Positions 30,101 to 38,865 of a DNA stretch of 41,453 nucleotides are shown piece after piece. The position numbers were made by a program, and so were the translations under genes. This DNA comes from a virus, in IMG/VR virus record IMGVR_UViG_3300022678_000013, positions 1 through 41,453 of that record; one strand, written 5' to 3'. The notes beneath the pieces are model-generated. The model did no database searches and had not been told where the DNA came from. It worked only from the letters and a program-made list of their open reading frames with translations. Every line of letters starts with the position of its first letter. The first letter of the stretch is position 1.

Positions 30101-30610
30101 GAAAGTCCAGAAGAAGCTAATTACAGTGTAAAAATAAACGAAAAAGCTAGTGAGACTCTTCAATATGAGTTATATTTTGGTGATTTAGGGGATAATAGGT
30201 TGAGTAAAGACCAATATACTAATTTTTTTACAGAAAGTGACGGAACTTTAACATCCTCCTGGACTAGAGATGGTGTGAGTGAAAGCAATTATCTACAAAA
30301 TTTGTCATTAGCTCAAATGGGATTCCAGTATAACACACCATCTTCAAAAGTAACTGGTTCAATAACAGGTCATAATCCATCAGGAACATCTTTATTTATA
30401 AGCCCTGAGTATGTTATAAAAGAAACTCAAGACAATAATAAAGGATATTGGTTAAGTGAGTTAACAATTATGGATAAAAGTTCATATTGTGATGTAAAAA
30501 TGGTAGAATTAAAAGGAACTACAGGAAGCTCTGGTGATAGTGATGAAGATGACGGAGGAAGCGGTAACGCAGGATTTAGTTTAGGTTTTAGTTTAGGATA
30601 TAATTCATAG
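27119..30610 (+). CDS. Tail tip protein with SprB-like repeats, 1163 aa
   Basis: After an N-terminal part of about 105 residues come three SprB-like repeats (about 110-180, 195-265, 280-350), each with D-A/G-x-x-D-G-S-[VI]-[ST]-[VI]-T and ending F-[ST]-x-L-S-A-G-x-Y-x-[VA]-x-[VA]-x-D. SprB repeats belong to Bacteroidota surface adhesins of gliding motility. The next 800 residues (starting YNTLYRLEYDDLSGYITRFD) are a large baseplate-type region rich in Tyr and Asp, and the C-terminus is Gly/Ser-rich (DSDEDDGGSGNAGFSLGFSL). The place after the tape measure argues for a tail tip or distal tail role. Confidence 0.8.
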   Translation: MALNVLYYINLLSSISPWSSGDSVIVYWDDVNNSFVVKRNGSTETTGPDLGTLETYVAYKKPYQFCEGTTLNTFQLIGNGNNPYFPYVEKVETTNSKYCSTNSVSNLVFTSIVVSDAFGSTDGSVSITADNGGASTIEYAINEFTVPYGSGNTTGIFSGLSAGVYFAKARDSSGQIISQKFQIDEIGYSSVVKINSISGTAPTTTGGSDGTITVSASGDGTPFTYVLKKSGSIVSTNATGSFSSLSAGVYNISVTDTFNWTAYGSYELIDPLICDLEITDTTFTHVTSQGGNDGSITITATSSNGPIEYSLGAFTGSYGTGSGTNTFTGLSAGKYTVYVRDSACLTAVTGSILDGASLTEYNYNTLYRLEYDDLSGYITRFDINKKGYTGSIEEVNGGAEPLIYSKPEADSNNIFEPIHSSYVSVTLESDTNFKFRDLYTSDEKQYLGKWYKDTGNGFELYWIGFLQPEVFTEPYLPPPYDVTLKFTDGIALLKRKPYIPENASFGEDLSGYERYGGSVSIIKILSNILSKTGLTLPYSVAINMYEDSFNSADTDDPLKQTYIDQKAFYPDDEPMDCLTALSEILKPFGARIFQWKGEWKIRRVKEEIATYDFRRFSYTGQTSLNGSFNPIINYDSFTESGQRVHAINNSLNYEVQPSYKKIKINQILGKKESILLNNNFNKFVFDFGQVGGDTYYDYDEWLAKGGGLGYVRYSVNEWQLKLNGGTCNDNIKQTDIDDYSLMIEYSGNGAITNDTKIDAVEREITWRTGDKIKIDFEVAVDKLKSFPFLIIRCNLNINDEYWLGEDGLWRTNDFDLRFYPSPKNEFINLSVEAELPEVSNVVTKTLKFSIYPYQASVPDFGSWYNGVLDQDGETAFRAFQTTDKPTGYKVSVFSNTISDTDKTGYFDSPSLDDIRNNFLFYELRSKFDLESEPDVIVQDDFDTSGNIREWLLVGQTYVDPNDPDISAVGSEVSAVPNTRFYINNVNITHLPNGIESPEEANYSVKINEKASETLQYELYFGDLGDNRLSKDQYTNFFTESDGTLTSSWTRDGVSESNYLQNLSLAQMGFQYNTPSSKVTGSITGHNPSGTSLFISPEYVIKETQDNNKGYWLSELTIMDKSSYCDVKMVELKGTTGSSGDSDEDDGGSGNAGFSLGFSLGYNS

Positions 30611-30615
30611 ATAAA

Positions 30616-31458
30616 ATGTCAAATAGAACATCAAGCAATTTCAACAGTACATATAACACTGTATTTGCAGATAATACAACTAGAGATATTAGTGAGGGAG
30701 ATTTAAGAAGTTTCAAAACTGACATGTCTGAAAGTTTATTGTTTAAAAAATTCAGCACTAATGATTTAGGGACAGACCCTTCATCATGGGATTTACAATC
30801 ATTTGATACAGTTGATGCAATATGTGAACTAACAACAAATGGATCATTTACAATTACAAATACACGAAATAACGGTAAATATAGGTTGTTAATTACAAAA
30901 TCAACGGCATCAACCATAACCTTGACTTTTAATCAATCTGGTATTGGTGAAATTTATCCAGAAAATGGTATTAATGTTAGTCTTTCTGGGAGTTCAGGGG
31001 ACAAATATTTAATACAACTTAATAGAGTTGGTAATTATATAGCTATTTCAGATATGACTCAATATGGGTCATCTTCGTCATCAGTATTAAAAACATCAAC
31101 AACAATAAGCTCAGCAGAAATAAAAAATATAAATACAAGCCCTAAAGAAATAATAGCAGCCCCAGGATCAGGAAAATTTATAATGCCTTTAAAAATATAC
31201 GGTAAGTATATTTATGATACTGCTGCATATGCAACTTCTACAAATGTAGAGGTACTTTTAGGATCTGTACAAATACATAATGCCACTGGTATATTAAATC
31301 AGTCTGTTGATACCTGGTTTTTTTATCCAGGCGGATCGACAATAACAACTGGAACTATAGAAAACACTGCTTTAAATATTAGCTCTAACAGTGACCCAAC
31401 TTCTGGATCAGGAACATTAGAAATATATGTTACATATATTATATTAGACACTTTATGA
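30616..31458 (+). CDS. Tail fibre-associated structural protein, 280 aa
   Basis: The start STYNTVFADNTTRDISEGDL followed by RSFKTDMSESLLFKK is a common start of phage virion attachment proteins with the pattern F-x-D-N-x-T-R-x-I-x-x-x-D-[LV]-R. The remaining chain is Thr/Ser-rich and beta-type (TITLTFNQSGIGEIYPENGI), without repeats. It is probably a fibre or baseplate component. It overlaps the next large gene by 4 nt. Confidence 0.65.
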   Translation: MSNRTSSNFNSTYNTVFADNTTRDISEGDLRSFKTDMSESLLFKKFSTNDLGTDPSSWDLQSFDTVDAICELTTNGSFTITNTRNNGKYRLLITKSTASTITLTFNQSGIGEIYPENGINVSLSGSSGDKYLIQLNRVGNYIAISDMTQYGSSSSSVLKTSTTISSAEIKNINTSPKEIIAAPGSGKFIMPLKIYGKYIYDTAAYATSTNVEVLLGSVQIHNATGILNQSVDTWFFYPGGSTITTGTIENTALNISSNSDPTSGSGTLEIYVTYIILDTL

Positions 31459-34400
31459 GCAAGAAAAAATACATAAAAACAGGCATTATAGGTTCTGAAG
31501 TTCAACTATCAGCACCACTAACTACTCCTGCACCATTAAGAGCATTCGCAAGAACTGACACGGAAGTCATAATACAATTTAGTAGAATTGGAGAAGCTGT
31601 TAGTTATCCTATAGAGCGTGACACAGACCCTGCATTTAGTAGCCCTACACTTGTCGACACAATTTTGCAGGCCGATGATGAAGGATTTTTAATTGATACA
31701 GGGTTAACACCTAATACTGAATATCATTATAGAACTAAGGCGGTAGGCGCAAGCTCAGAAAGTGCGTATATCACTGCTAGTTGTACGACATTAATAACTC
31801 CTTTTATGTGGTTAGAGCCATCTGGTATTCAGTATGGTGATAGTAATGATTTTGGAATAACTTCTGCTGACTCTTACACAGTAACACAGATCAATGACTG
31901 GTTTGGGTCTAGCGGACTTAATCTAACTCCTAATGCTGCAAGCACAGGATTAAATACAAATAGTTTAATAGGAAATCCAGTATCAAAATGGATAGCAAAT
32001 CAACAGTATAATTTTAGTAGTCTTCTCACATTATCAGGAGATTTTCATATTTTAATTTCTGCGCAAAGAAATGATAACATTTCAACTACAGGAAGAATTG
32101 TTGATGATGCAGGTGGTGGAAATGGGGAGCTTAGAATACTATCATTTAACAGACCTATTTCTTCAGTTACAGATAATGGAGGTTTGGCTCAATTTAATAC
32201 AAGTGTAGCGCACGGATACGCCAATGGAGATACGGTTGAAATTAAATCTACCACTTCTTATAATGGAGTTTATAAGGGATTGGTTTCGGTAGTAGATTCA
32301 AATTCTTTCACTGTTGGCGTATCATTTGTTGCTGATGAAACAGGAACAGCAACAAGAGGATTCGACCGGGTTCAAATGCTTTATATAGCTTCTAGCCCTA
32401 ATACTACTATAAATTTATCTCAAGAAAATCATTTATCAACCACAGATTTTTATGAACTAGAAATAAAAAGAGTCTCTGGTCAAATGTATGCGAGATTAAG
32501 AGGTAATTCTTGGGATACTGATGCAGTAGGAGTTAATACAAATGATGTGTCATTTGGAAATTGGTTTGGGGCTGTATTTAATGAGCTAGAAAGATTTGTT
32601 ATTTATAATCAAGAGCTTACAACAGATCAAGCCAACGCAGTATTTGATCATTTAAAAACAGAAGCTTACACACTACCATCACAACCAAATGCATTTAAAG
32701 GTTTAGATACAGATATAGCAATTACTAGTAACCTAATACCTATAACAAATTTTGACAATAAAGGTACATCAAGCTATGTAAGAGACAGGGCATGGCAAAA
32801 AGGAAATAAAATCCTGGTAAACCTTAATCTCGATGATAGTCAGAATTGGGAAGATTTCTTAATGCTGATTGATATTGACACAATGCAACATAGTGCACTT
32901 AAAAGTCTAGGAGTTCCTGTGCCTATTTCAGCACCAAAAGAGGATTATGATTATCATGATAGTGGTTCTACATTTTTAAGAGGGGATAAAGTTGTAGCTA
33001 TAGAAGCTGCCAGTCATTACGGAGCTGGATTGTCCGCATCCCATGAGATAAAAATTCAAGAATCAGGCGTTAATATGGATTTGTCAGTATTTACACCTAA
33101 GAAATTAGCAAAAGGTATCGCTAGAATAGTAGGTGAAAATTCACAGTATTTCCAAAGCCTAACAGTAGGTAACACTACAATAGTAGTCTGTCAAAACTTC
33201 AAATTTGACACTGTACTATATAAGTTTGTTGACAACATGGAGTTTCCTGTTGAAACTATAGTCATTTTCAAAGGTAATGACAATAATAACTGGATGTATA
33301 AGCATTTGGTTTACAGTGAAGATGGGCAAGTAAGGTTATTCTTGAATCATTATGATAATGACCCTAATCCCGGTCAGCCAGATTATGTTGCTTACGTTCA
33401 AAGCCCAATTACTGATTTGCATACATGGACAGATAGAACAGGAAGTAATTCAAAAGAAATTTATGATAGCCAATCTCCATTTACTACAGATGAGTTAAGA
33501 GCAGGCTATATGATATTTGATGTTACCCCATATACTGGCTCCATAAGAGTTGAAGATGCATGGTTTGATGGCACAACTGTTCATGGAGTAGCAAAAGGGG
33601 AAGATTTTGATGCAACAACTCCTGGTGAAAATACCTTTAATACTTACTTCACTATTGATGACGTCACAGGTGCATTTGCAAAAGAAGAAATAGATACAGG
33701 AGGTACAAATGTAGAAACTGAAATATTAACTGCAAGTAGTATAAATTTATGGTTAGATGTAAATGGTCATCCACATGTTTCATGTTTTGAAACAAATGGT
33801 GGTTATTGGATATGGGCTGAATATGAGCGTACAGCAGCTAATACATGGACAAGAATAGGAGCATTAAGTAACGACCCTACAAGAAAATTTAAAAGGCCAA
33901 TAAGAACTAGAAATGCCAATGTTATAAGCTCTTCAAAAACAGCATTATTCTGCATAAAAGAAGATTTATCTGATACAGATGCTAATGGAGGATTAGGGAA
34001 TTTTAATGGTAATGGTGATTTGTATGTGGCAGTAGTTGATCTTGGTCAAGCTATAGCACCTACTAGTATTTCCTTATCATCAACATCTATTGATGAAAAT
34101 AATTCTATTAATGATGTTGTTGGTATACTATCAGCTAATGGGTCACCTTCATCAACGTTTACATTAGTTTCTGGAACTGGAGATACTGATAATGGTAGTT
34201 TTAATATTAGTGGTTCTAATCTAAGAGCAGGAGAAGTATTTGACTATGAGACAAAGACTAGTTATTCTATTCGTGTTAGAGCTACTAACTCAGAAGGAAA
34301 CACAGAAGATACATTTACAATTACAATCAATGATGTAACAGAATCTAATATTTCAAATGTTTCTGTTTCTGAAAATTCAGGCGTGTTTACGTTGTCATAT

Positions 34401-35312
34401 GATTATACAAACGAGCCTAACAAACCACCTGTAATTAACAATGTTGAATTAAGTTCTTATGCGCCTACAGAAGGCGACACACTAACTTTAACGATTGATG
34501 CTGAGACAAGAAGCATAGGAAGTCTTTCAACAGGTGATTATACATATCAATGGTATAGATCAGACAATAAGGATGGACTTAATAGAGCCGCCATTTCAGG
34601 AGCCACTTCCTCAAGCTATACTTTAGTAAGTGCTGATGTAAACAAGTTGATTGACTGTGAAGTTACTGTGGCTGTTGACGAAGGTCAAAATTTATATTCT
34701 GATCCTTACATTACAAGATCAACAGAGGCGGTAGCAGTTGGGTCATTGACACTACAAAGAACAGTAAAAGTAAACTTTGGTAATAATGCAATTGGTGCAG
34801 TAACAGGATATAACGCTGCGAACGCTTCAACAAAATCAGGAGGAGCAGTATTGTCAAACTTGAATGAAGATGATGGCACGGCAACAACATGGGACTTGGA
34901 GAGCGTTGCAACATGGGGAGCGTTTGCTTCAGGAGATACTTCAAATGCAAGTACTGGTGATTTACAAGCAGGTATTATAGGACTATACCATAATTCAGGG
35001 GGGAACAATGCCAAAACAGTAGGAAAGAAAATATCTTCTTTAGACCCTAGCAAGTTTTACACTATAAAAATAGTATCAGTTGCTGATAGTTCAGAAACTA
35101 CTAATTATGACACGTATTGGCAGTGTACATATAAGGATGGTGATACAAGTGAGGTAACTATTGATCCTGTTGCTCAAGCAGCTAGCCCATCAGTTGTAAC
35201 GATAGCAACTGAAATAGCACCAACAGCAGGAGGTGAAATTACATTGTATGGAAGGGAACCTGGCAGTGATTCAATATATTTAAGTTCAATGATAATCGAG
35301 GAGTACGCATAA
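31455..35312 (+). CDS. Large modular tail adhesin, 1285 aa
   Basis: Domains, by approximate residue: fibronectin type III-like (24-112, TPNTEYHYRTKAVGASSESA); a lectin/concanavalin-like region (113-410, with YVRDRAW-type beta strands after it); a BNR-like beta-propeller (about 410-865, with GYMIFDVTPYTGSIRVEDAW and LWLDVNGHPHVSCFETNGGY); a cadherin-like repeat (868-958, SIDENNSINDVVGILSANGS, then SNLRAGEVFDYETKTSYSIR); an Ig-like domain (about 992-1092, YTYQWYRSDN); and a C-terminal beta domain (1095-1285). Such chains bind host surface polysaccharide or protein. No catalytic residue set was identified. Confidence 0.75.
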   Translation: MSKKKYIKTGIIGSEVQLSAPLTTPAPLRAFARTDTEVIIQFSRIGEAVSYPIERDTDPAFSSPTLVDTILQADDEGFLIDTGLTPNTEYHYRTKAVGASSESAYITASCTTLITPFMWLEPSGIQYGDSNDFGITSADSYTVTQINDWFGSSGLNLTPNAASTGLNTNSLIGNPVSKWIANQQYNFSSLLTLSGDFHILISAQRNDNISTTGRIVDDAGGGNGELRILSFNRPISSVTDNGGLAQFNTSVAHGYANGDTVEIKSTTSYNGVYKGLVSVVDSNSFTVGVSFVADETGTATRGFDRVQMLYIASSPNTTINLSQENHLSTTDFYELEIKRVSGQMYARLRGNSWDTDAVGVNTNDVSFGNWFGAVFNELERFVIYNQELTTDQANAVFDHLKTEAYTLPSQPNAFKGLDTDIAITSNLIPITNFDNKGTSSYVRDRAWQKGNKILVNLNLDDSQNWEDFLMLIDIDTMQHSALKSLGVPVPISAPKEDYDYHDSGSTFLRGDKVVAIEAASHYGAGLSASHEIKIQESGVNMDLSVFTPKKLAKGIARIVGENSQYFQSLTVGNTTIVVCQNFKFDTVLYKFVDNMEFPVETIVIFKGNDNNNWMYKHLVYSEDGQVRLFLNHYDNDPNPGQPDYVAYVQSPITDLHTWTDRTGSNSKEIYDSQSPFTTDELRAGYMIFDVTPYTGSIRVEDAWFDGTTVHGVAKGEDFDATTPGENTFNTYFTIDDVTGAFAKEEIDTGGTNVETEILTASSINLWLDVNGHPHVSCFETNGGYWIWAEYERTAANTWTRIGALSNDPTRKFKRPIRTRNANVISSSKTALFCIKEDLSDTDANGGLGNFNGNGDLYVAVVDLGQAIAPTSISLSSTSIDENNSINDVVGILSANGSPSSTFTLVSGTGDTDNGSFNISGSNLRAGEVFDYETKTSYSIRVRATNSEGNTEDTFTITINDVTESNISNVSVSENSGVFTLSYDYTNEPNKPPVINNVELSSYAPTEGDTLTLTIDAETRSIGSLSTGDYTYQWYRSDNKDGLNRAAISGATSSSYTLVSADVNKLIDCEVTVAVDEGQNLYSDPYITRSTEAVAVGSLTLQRTVKVNFGNNAIGAVTGYNAANASTKSGGAVLSNLNEDDGTATTWDLESVATWGAFASGDTSNASTGDLQAGIIGLYHNSGGNNAKTVGKKISSLDPSKFYTIKIVSVADSSETTNYDTYWQCTYKDGDTSEVTIDPVAQAASPSVVTIATEIAPTAGGEITLYGREPGSDSIYLSSMIIEEYA

Positions 35313-37207
35313 TGGCAAATAGACTAGCGACATCGAGTGACGTAAGCACATATTCAGCGTGGATAAGTAGCGAAGGGCTTCCTGCGATGGAGGTTGACGA
35401 TATAATTATTGATTCATACACAAATGTTTCAAATAAGGCTGTATATTATAATTCTTCTACTACATGGAGTGGAGCAAGAGACGGAGCAACAATTTGGCTA
35501 TTAGCCGATACATTTGATAATGATATTAGCTATATGTCTTTTGCTGGTAATGGGTCAGCACCATTTACAACCACAAGCGCAAACCCATGCCATATTCGAC
35601 CACTAAACGGAAGAATCAGATTCAAGCGCCTAAACACAGAGACTCAAAATGTTTGTATTGAAATACAAGACATAGAATATTGTGTCATTGATGGAGAGCT
35701 AAGAAGCTCATATCCGGGTATAAGGCATGGCATAGATAATATCTACTTGTGGCAGCAATTTGGTTTCTGGTTGATGGACACAGAATATGCAGAAAGCACG
35801 AGGATGTGTTCAATAACAGGTTCAAACCTAAAAGGTGCTGGATTTAGAGGTGTTTGCTTGTTTGGCGGATTTTCTGGCTTTAGGGCTGCAAGATCAAACG
35901 ACAATCAAGAACTTGACTGGTTTTTTAGAGAAAGATGCGTGGCAGTGTTTGGTGTTACTGGTGAGGGGTCTTATATAGGACAAACAACAGATAACGCGGC
36001 CAATCCAATATTTAAAAAAGTAACACTAACAGATAACATAGACGCTTATCGAGGGCGTGAGGGCTGGCAAGTTCAAAATATAGCCGCTACAGCAGGAGAA
36101 TCCAACATAAGTAATTTTGTTTGCTTTTCTTGTGCCACAGATTGGAAGGATGCGAACCAAGCCAATCAAGACGGTGGGATCCAATGGGAAATTCAAGACG
36201 CTAACAATGGAAACTTCGTACAAAATGGAGTTATTCATGGTTGGGGCGGCAACGGAGTACAGATATTCAGCTCTGATAAAACAGCAAGAGGATATACAGC
36301 AGGTTCAGGAGTAGCTAAATGCAAAAATTTAGTTATGGATGGAGGAAGAAAATTAGCATTAAGAACGCACGGATCTATGGACGATGGCCCTGCTTTAGAA
36401 TATCGTGACATAGACATATTAGGCATAAATGATACGTATGATGAAATATCTGTTTATGATAATGTAGATTATTTTGTTGAGTCAGCCTCAGAGTCAGGAA
36501 ATAAACAGCATTTTATTAACATTAATCATCCAAGTGGTAAGTCAGAATTTTTTGCTTCTACAGGAACAGGAACATCATTTGCAAAAACATATTCAAGGGC
36601 GATAAATGAAACCGATAGCATCCCAGCTATTAGTTACATAAACATGGGCTTTTCAGATGTTGATGTTGAAAAGATAGAACTTTGGAAAGCAACAGCCCAG
36701 CGGGATACAGGAACCCCAGCAACTTCTTATACAGCAGGTGATTATGTTATTAATGCAGTTGTCGACACGGAATATAAATTTTATAAGTGTATTTCTACTC
36801 ACACATCAAGTGGAACAAGTACACGGCCAGACAACGATGCTACTAAATGGACTCAGGTAACTTGGGATGAATCAGGTGTAAGAAGTGACGCAGCTGGATG
36901 GTCTTCAGGCGACACGCAAAGCGATTTGCCGCCAATTGATTTTAGATTGACAGAAGACTCTTATCACAACAAAAAAAGAAGAGGACTAAGTTTAAACCCC
37001 CCAAGAACAGATCAGACACAACATCAGTGGCAATATGCGATTAATAATACCCCTTCATATGGTGAATATTGGAACGTAGGAGGTGCTACTGAATTGGTAA
37101 TAGATACATCTAAATATAACTACTTAATCAATGGGTTATACTTAAGATGTAAGATAACAGAAACAAACGGAACAATAACTTATACAGATTGGACAGTAAT
37201 TAGTTAA
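35312..37207 (+). CDS. Putative tail spike, beta-helix-like with carbohydrate-binding part, 631 aa
   Basis: Residues about 50-430 have the short alternating strands and Asn/Gly turns of a right-handed beta-helix (CHIRPLNGRIRFKRLNTETQ, NVCIEIQDIEYCVIDGELRS, later NFVQNGVIHGWGGNGVQIFS). Residues 463-519 (YTAGDYVINAVVDTEYKFYK, CISTHTSSGTSTRPDND, TKWTQV) match a CBM5/12-like chitin or glycan-binding module. It may degrade or bind host capsule; no catalytic acids could be assigned. Its start overlaps the end of the previous gene by 1 nt. Confidence 0.7.
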   Translation: MANRLATSSDVSTYSAWISSEGLPAMEVDDIIIDSYTNVSNKAVYYNSSTTWSGARDGATIWLLADTFDNDISYMSFAGNGSAPFTTTSANPCHIRPLNGRIRFKRLNTETQNVCIEIQDIEYCVIDGELRSSYPGIRHGIDNIYLWQQFGFWLMDTEYAESTRMCSITGSNLKGAGFRGVCLFGGFSGFRAARSNDNQELDWFFRERCVAVFGVTGEGSYIGQTTDNAANPIFKKVTLTDNIDAYRGREGWQVQNIAATAGESNISNFVCFSCATDWKDANQANQDGGIQWEIQDANNGNFVQNGVIHGWGGNGVQIFSSDKTARGYTAGSGVAKCKNLVMDGGRKLALRTHGSMDDGPALEYRDIDILGINDTYDEISVYDNVDYFVESASESGNKQHFININHPSGKSEFFASTGTGTSFAKTYSRAINETDSIPAISYINMGFSDVDVEKIELWKATAQRDTGTPATSYTAGDYVINAVVDTEYKFYKCISTHTSSGTSTRPDNDATKWTQVTWDESGVRSDAAGWSSGDTQSDLPPIDFRLTEDSYHNKKRRGLSLNPPRTDQTQHQWQYAINNTPSYGEYWNVGGATELVIDTSKYNYLINGLYLRCKITETNGTITYTDWTVIS

Positions 37208-37209
37208 TT

Positions 37210-37560
37210 ATGGCAAATACAAACGATTATTACCCTGGCGAAACACTACCTTTTGACGGGGCGTTGACTGACAGAAATGATGAAAATATATTGTTTACTG
37301 ATGTTATAGCAATGACTATTGTCGCAGTTGATAGACCTGGAACAACGAAAACCTATACTAAAACTGATGGAGATATTACTGTTGGTGACGCTACAAATAA
37401 ATGGCAATTGGTTATATCTGATACTGATTCTGCTGATTTTAAACCTGGCCCATTACGTCTTTGTATAGAGTTTACATTTAATGACGCAGATGTAGGAATT
37501 TATAAAGAATATGATGAATATGTACCATATAGCTTAAAAATACGTCATGACGGAAATTAA
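37210..37560 (+). CDS. Baseplate-type beta protein, 116 aa
   Basis: A beta-sandwich pattern: YYPGETLPFDGALTDRNDEN, ILFTDVIAMTIVAVDRPGTT, then LVISDTDSADFKPGPLRLCI and a DVGIYKEYDEYVPY end. Such proteins resemble the N-terminal part of baseplate-anchored fibres (BppU-like) in which an ordered sandwich is followed by a fibre. It lies between the spike and the next small gene and overlaps that gene by 14 nt. Confidence 0.6.
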   Translation: MANTNDYYPGETLPFDGALTDRNDENILFTDVIAMTIVAVDRPGTTKTYTKTDGDITVGDATNKWQLVISDTDSADFKPGPLRLCIEFTFNDADVGIYKEYDEYVPYSLKIRHDGN

Positions 37561-38017
37561 TATACAACAGAAGCCAATTTATGCTGTAAATATCAAACAA
37601 AAACCTATTCACAGTATTCCTATTAAAAGCAAAGGAATTTTTGCTAGGAATATACTACAAGACTCTGAATTTGATGATCCTACAAAATGGTCAATTACAG
37701 GTATTGGAACCATAACAGGAGGCAAGTTTATTAAATCCGGTGCTCCTTTAGCTGTAACTCTTTCACAAAGTTCATTATCTTTTACATCAGGGAAAACTTA
37801 TACATTCATTATTTATGTTGTTTCTATTATCGGTCAGATTTCTACACAAAATATTGCGTTTTCCCTCGGTGGTGGTACAGTTGTTAATCAAATTTTAACT
37901 GCTGGTATTAATAAAATTGATGTTTTGGCTGGATCATCAAACACAATAGCACTAGTGTCATTTCCAGCGGCAGTTGGACAAGTAGTATTTGAAAGCATGT
38001 ATTTAAACAAAAAATAG
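37547..38017 (+). CDS. Tail fibre-like protein, 156 aa
   Basis: A polar N-terminus with repeated I-x-x-K-P-I units (INIQQKPIYAVNIKQKPIHS) precedes a carbohydrate-binding-like beta domain: DSEFDDPTKWSITGIGTITG, FTSGKTYTFIIYVVSI, then NKIDVLAGSSNTIALVSFPA. The order D-x-F-x-x-x-x-W-x-x-x-G followed by F-x-x-G-K-x-Y is a common carbohydrate-binding module start. It may end the set of tail adhesins. Confidence in the exact fold is moderate. Confidence 0.6.
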   Translation: MTEINIQQKPIYAVNIKQKPIHSIPIKSKGIFARNILQDSEFDDPTKWSITGIGTITGGKFIKSGAPLAVTLSQSSLSFTSGKTYTFIIYVVSIIGQISTQNIAFSLGGGTVVNQILTAGINKIDVLAGSSNTIALVSFPAAVGQVVFESMYLNKK

Positions 38018-38022
38018 AATGA

Positions 38023-38220
38023 ATGACTCTCTTATTTGGTTTGTTTATATGGGCTTTTTTATTACTTGCAGGGGTTTTATATTCACATTTAAAAGAGTTG
38101 ATTGACTATAAAAAAGAGGTAAAAATATTTGAATATTTAAAATTACAGTTTGAAATTATTAAATTGAAAATAGAATGGGAAAGAGTAAAGAGAAAGAAAA
38201 ACCGAAAAAACCACGAGTAG
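38023..38220 (+). CDS. Membrane protein with coiled-coil tail, 65 aa
   Basis: One N-terminal membrane segment (LLFGLFIWAFLLLAGVLYSH) and a long Lys/Glu-rich helix to the end (EYLKLQFEIIKLKIEWERVK). The layout resembles small holin-related or spanin-type proteins. It opens the lysis region, 300-900 bp before the amidase. Confidence 0.55.
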   Translation: MTLLFGLFIWAFLLLAGVLYSHLKELIDYKKEVKIFEYLKLQFEIIKLKIEWERVKRKKNRKNHE

Positions 38221-38288
38221 ATGTACAAACAGACGATGGAGAAGGAACAAAGCCACTTGATCCGCCAAAAGGCGACCCACCAGGATAA
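38175..38288 (+). CDS. Putative small charged overlapping protein, 37 aa
   Basis: An ATG at 38175 opens a frame MGKSKEKEKPKKPRVDVQTD and continues DDGEGTKPLDPPKGDPPG to TAA at 38286-38288. It overlaps the end of the gene before (46 nt) and the start of the gene after (68 nt) in a different frame. The Lys-rich then Pro/Asp/Gly-rich composition is like small disordered proteins seen in Bacteroidota phages, but chance cannot be excluded. Confidence 0.4.
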   Translation: MGKSKEKEKPKKPRVDVQTDDGEGTKPLDPPKGDPPG

Positions 38289-38625
38289 TTACTGGTTGAT
38301 TTATCTAGGTATAGTTTTAACTATGCTTTGGGAGGTGTTCCCTAAAGGAAATACAATAAGTTATCCTTTGGTAGATCATTCTCAAGATGCTAGGTGGTGG
38401 GCTTATTTATTAGGGCAACATTTAAACGTTATTTGTTTAGCGTTATTCATGTACTTAAAAGATAATACTGTTGTAACTCAGGCGTTTTTAGTGGCCCATG
38501 TGCTATTTATGTTCGATTACCTGCTTAGATATAACATGGATTTTGCATTTAACATAAATTATAATCATATTATCATATTAATAATGGCGTTTTATATATG
38601 GGGTTCTCGATTCTTCAGGCATTAA
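38221..38625 (+). CDS. Membrane protein, possible holin, 134 aa
   Basis: After a polar start (residues 1-22) four hydrophobic segments follow: YWLIYLGIVLTMLWEVF (24-40), YLLGQHLNVICLALFMYL (61-80), FLVAHVLFMFDYLL (88-104) and HIIILIMAFYIWGS (115-130). Several membrane segments next to an amidase make it a holin candidate. The true start is unclear because the first 68 nt overlap the 38175-38288 frame; MEKEQSH at 38236 is an alternative. Confidence 0.55.
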   Translation: MYKQTMEKEQSHLIRQKATHQDNYWLIYLGIVLTMLWEVFPKGNTISYPLVDHSQDARWWAYLLGQHLNVICLALFMYLKDNTVVTQAFLVAHVLFMFDYLLRYNMDFAFNINYNHIIILIMAFYIWGSRFFRH

Positions 38626-38861
38626 TATTACTAATACAACAGGATAGTTCTGTACAAAAACAAATGGACACTATTGAAAATCTTGGCGTAGTAGCTTTGA
38701 CTGGTTTGTTTATATGGATGGGGTGGCTTACTATAATATGGGTTAAATCTAGTGCAGAGGTTACAAGACATACAATCATATTAGAACACATGGGTGAGGA
38801 TTTACGAGAGATGAAAAGCGATTTAAAGACGTTTTTAAAAAAGGAAATGTTTAAAGAATAA
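38598..38861 (+). CDS. Membrane protein with charged C-terminal helix, holin candidate, 87 aa
   Basis: It has a first hydrophobic stretch (GFSILQALILLIQQ), a main membrane segment (VVALTGLFIWMGWLTIIWVK, about residues 31-50) and a charged coiled-coil tail (GEDLREMKSDLKTFLKKEMF). Short membrane protein plus coiled coil directly 4 nt before an amidase gene is a common holin layout. It overlaps the previous gene by 28 nt. Confidence 0.6.
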   Translation: MGFSILQALILLIQQDSSVQKQMDTIENLGVVALTGLFIWMGWLTIIWVKSSAEVTRHTIILEHMGEDLREMKSDLKTFLKKEMFKE

Positions 38862-38865
38862 TAAC

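Noticed and set aside
34706-35053. Minus-strand frames under the large adhesin
   Set aside because: They are shadows of a well-supported gene and have no start context or protein pattern.
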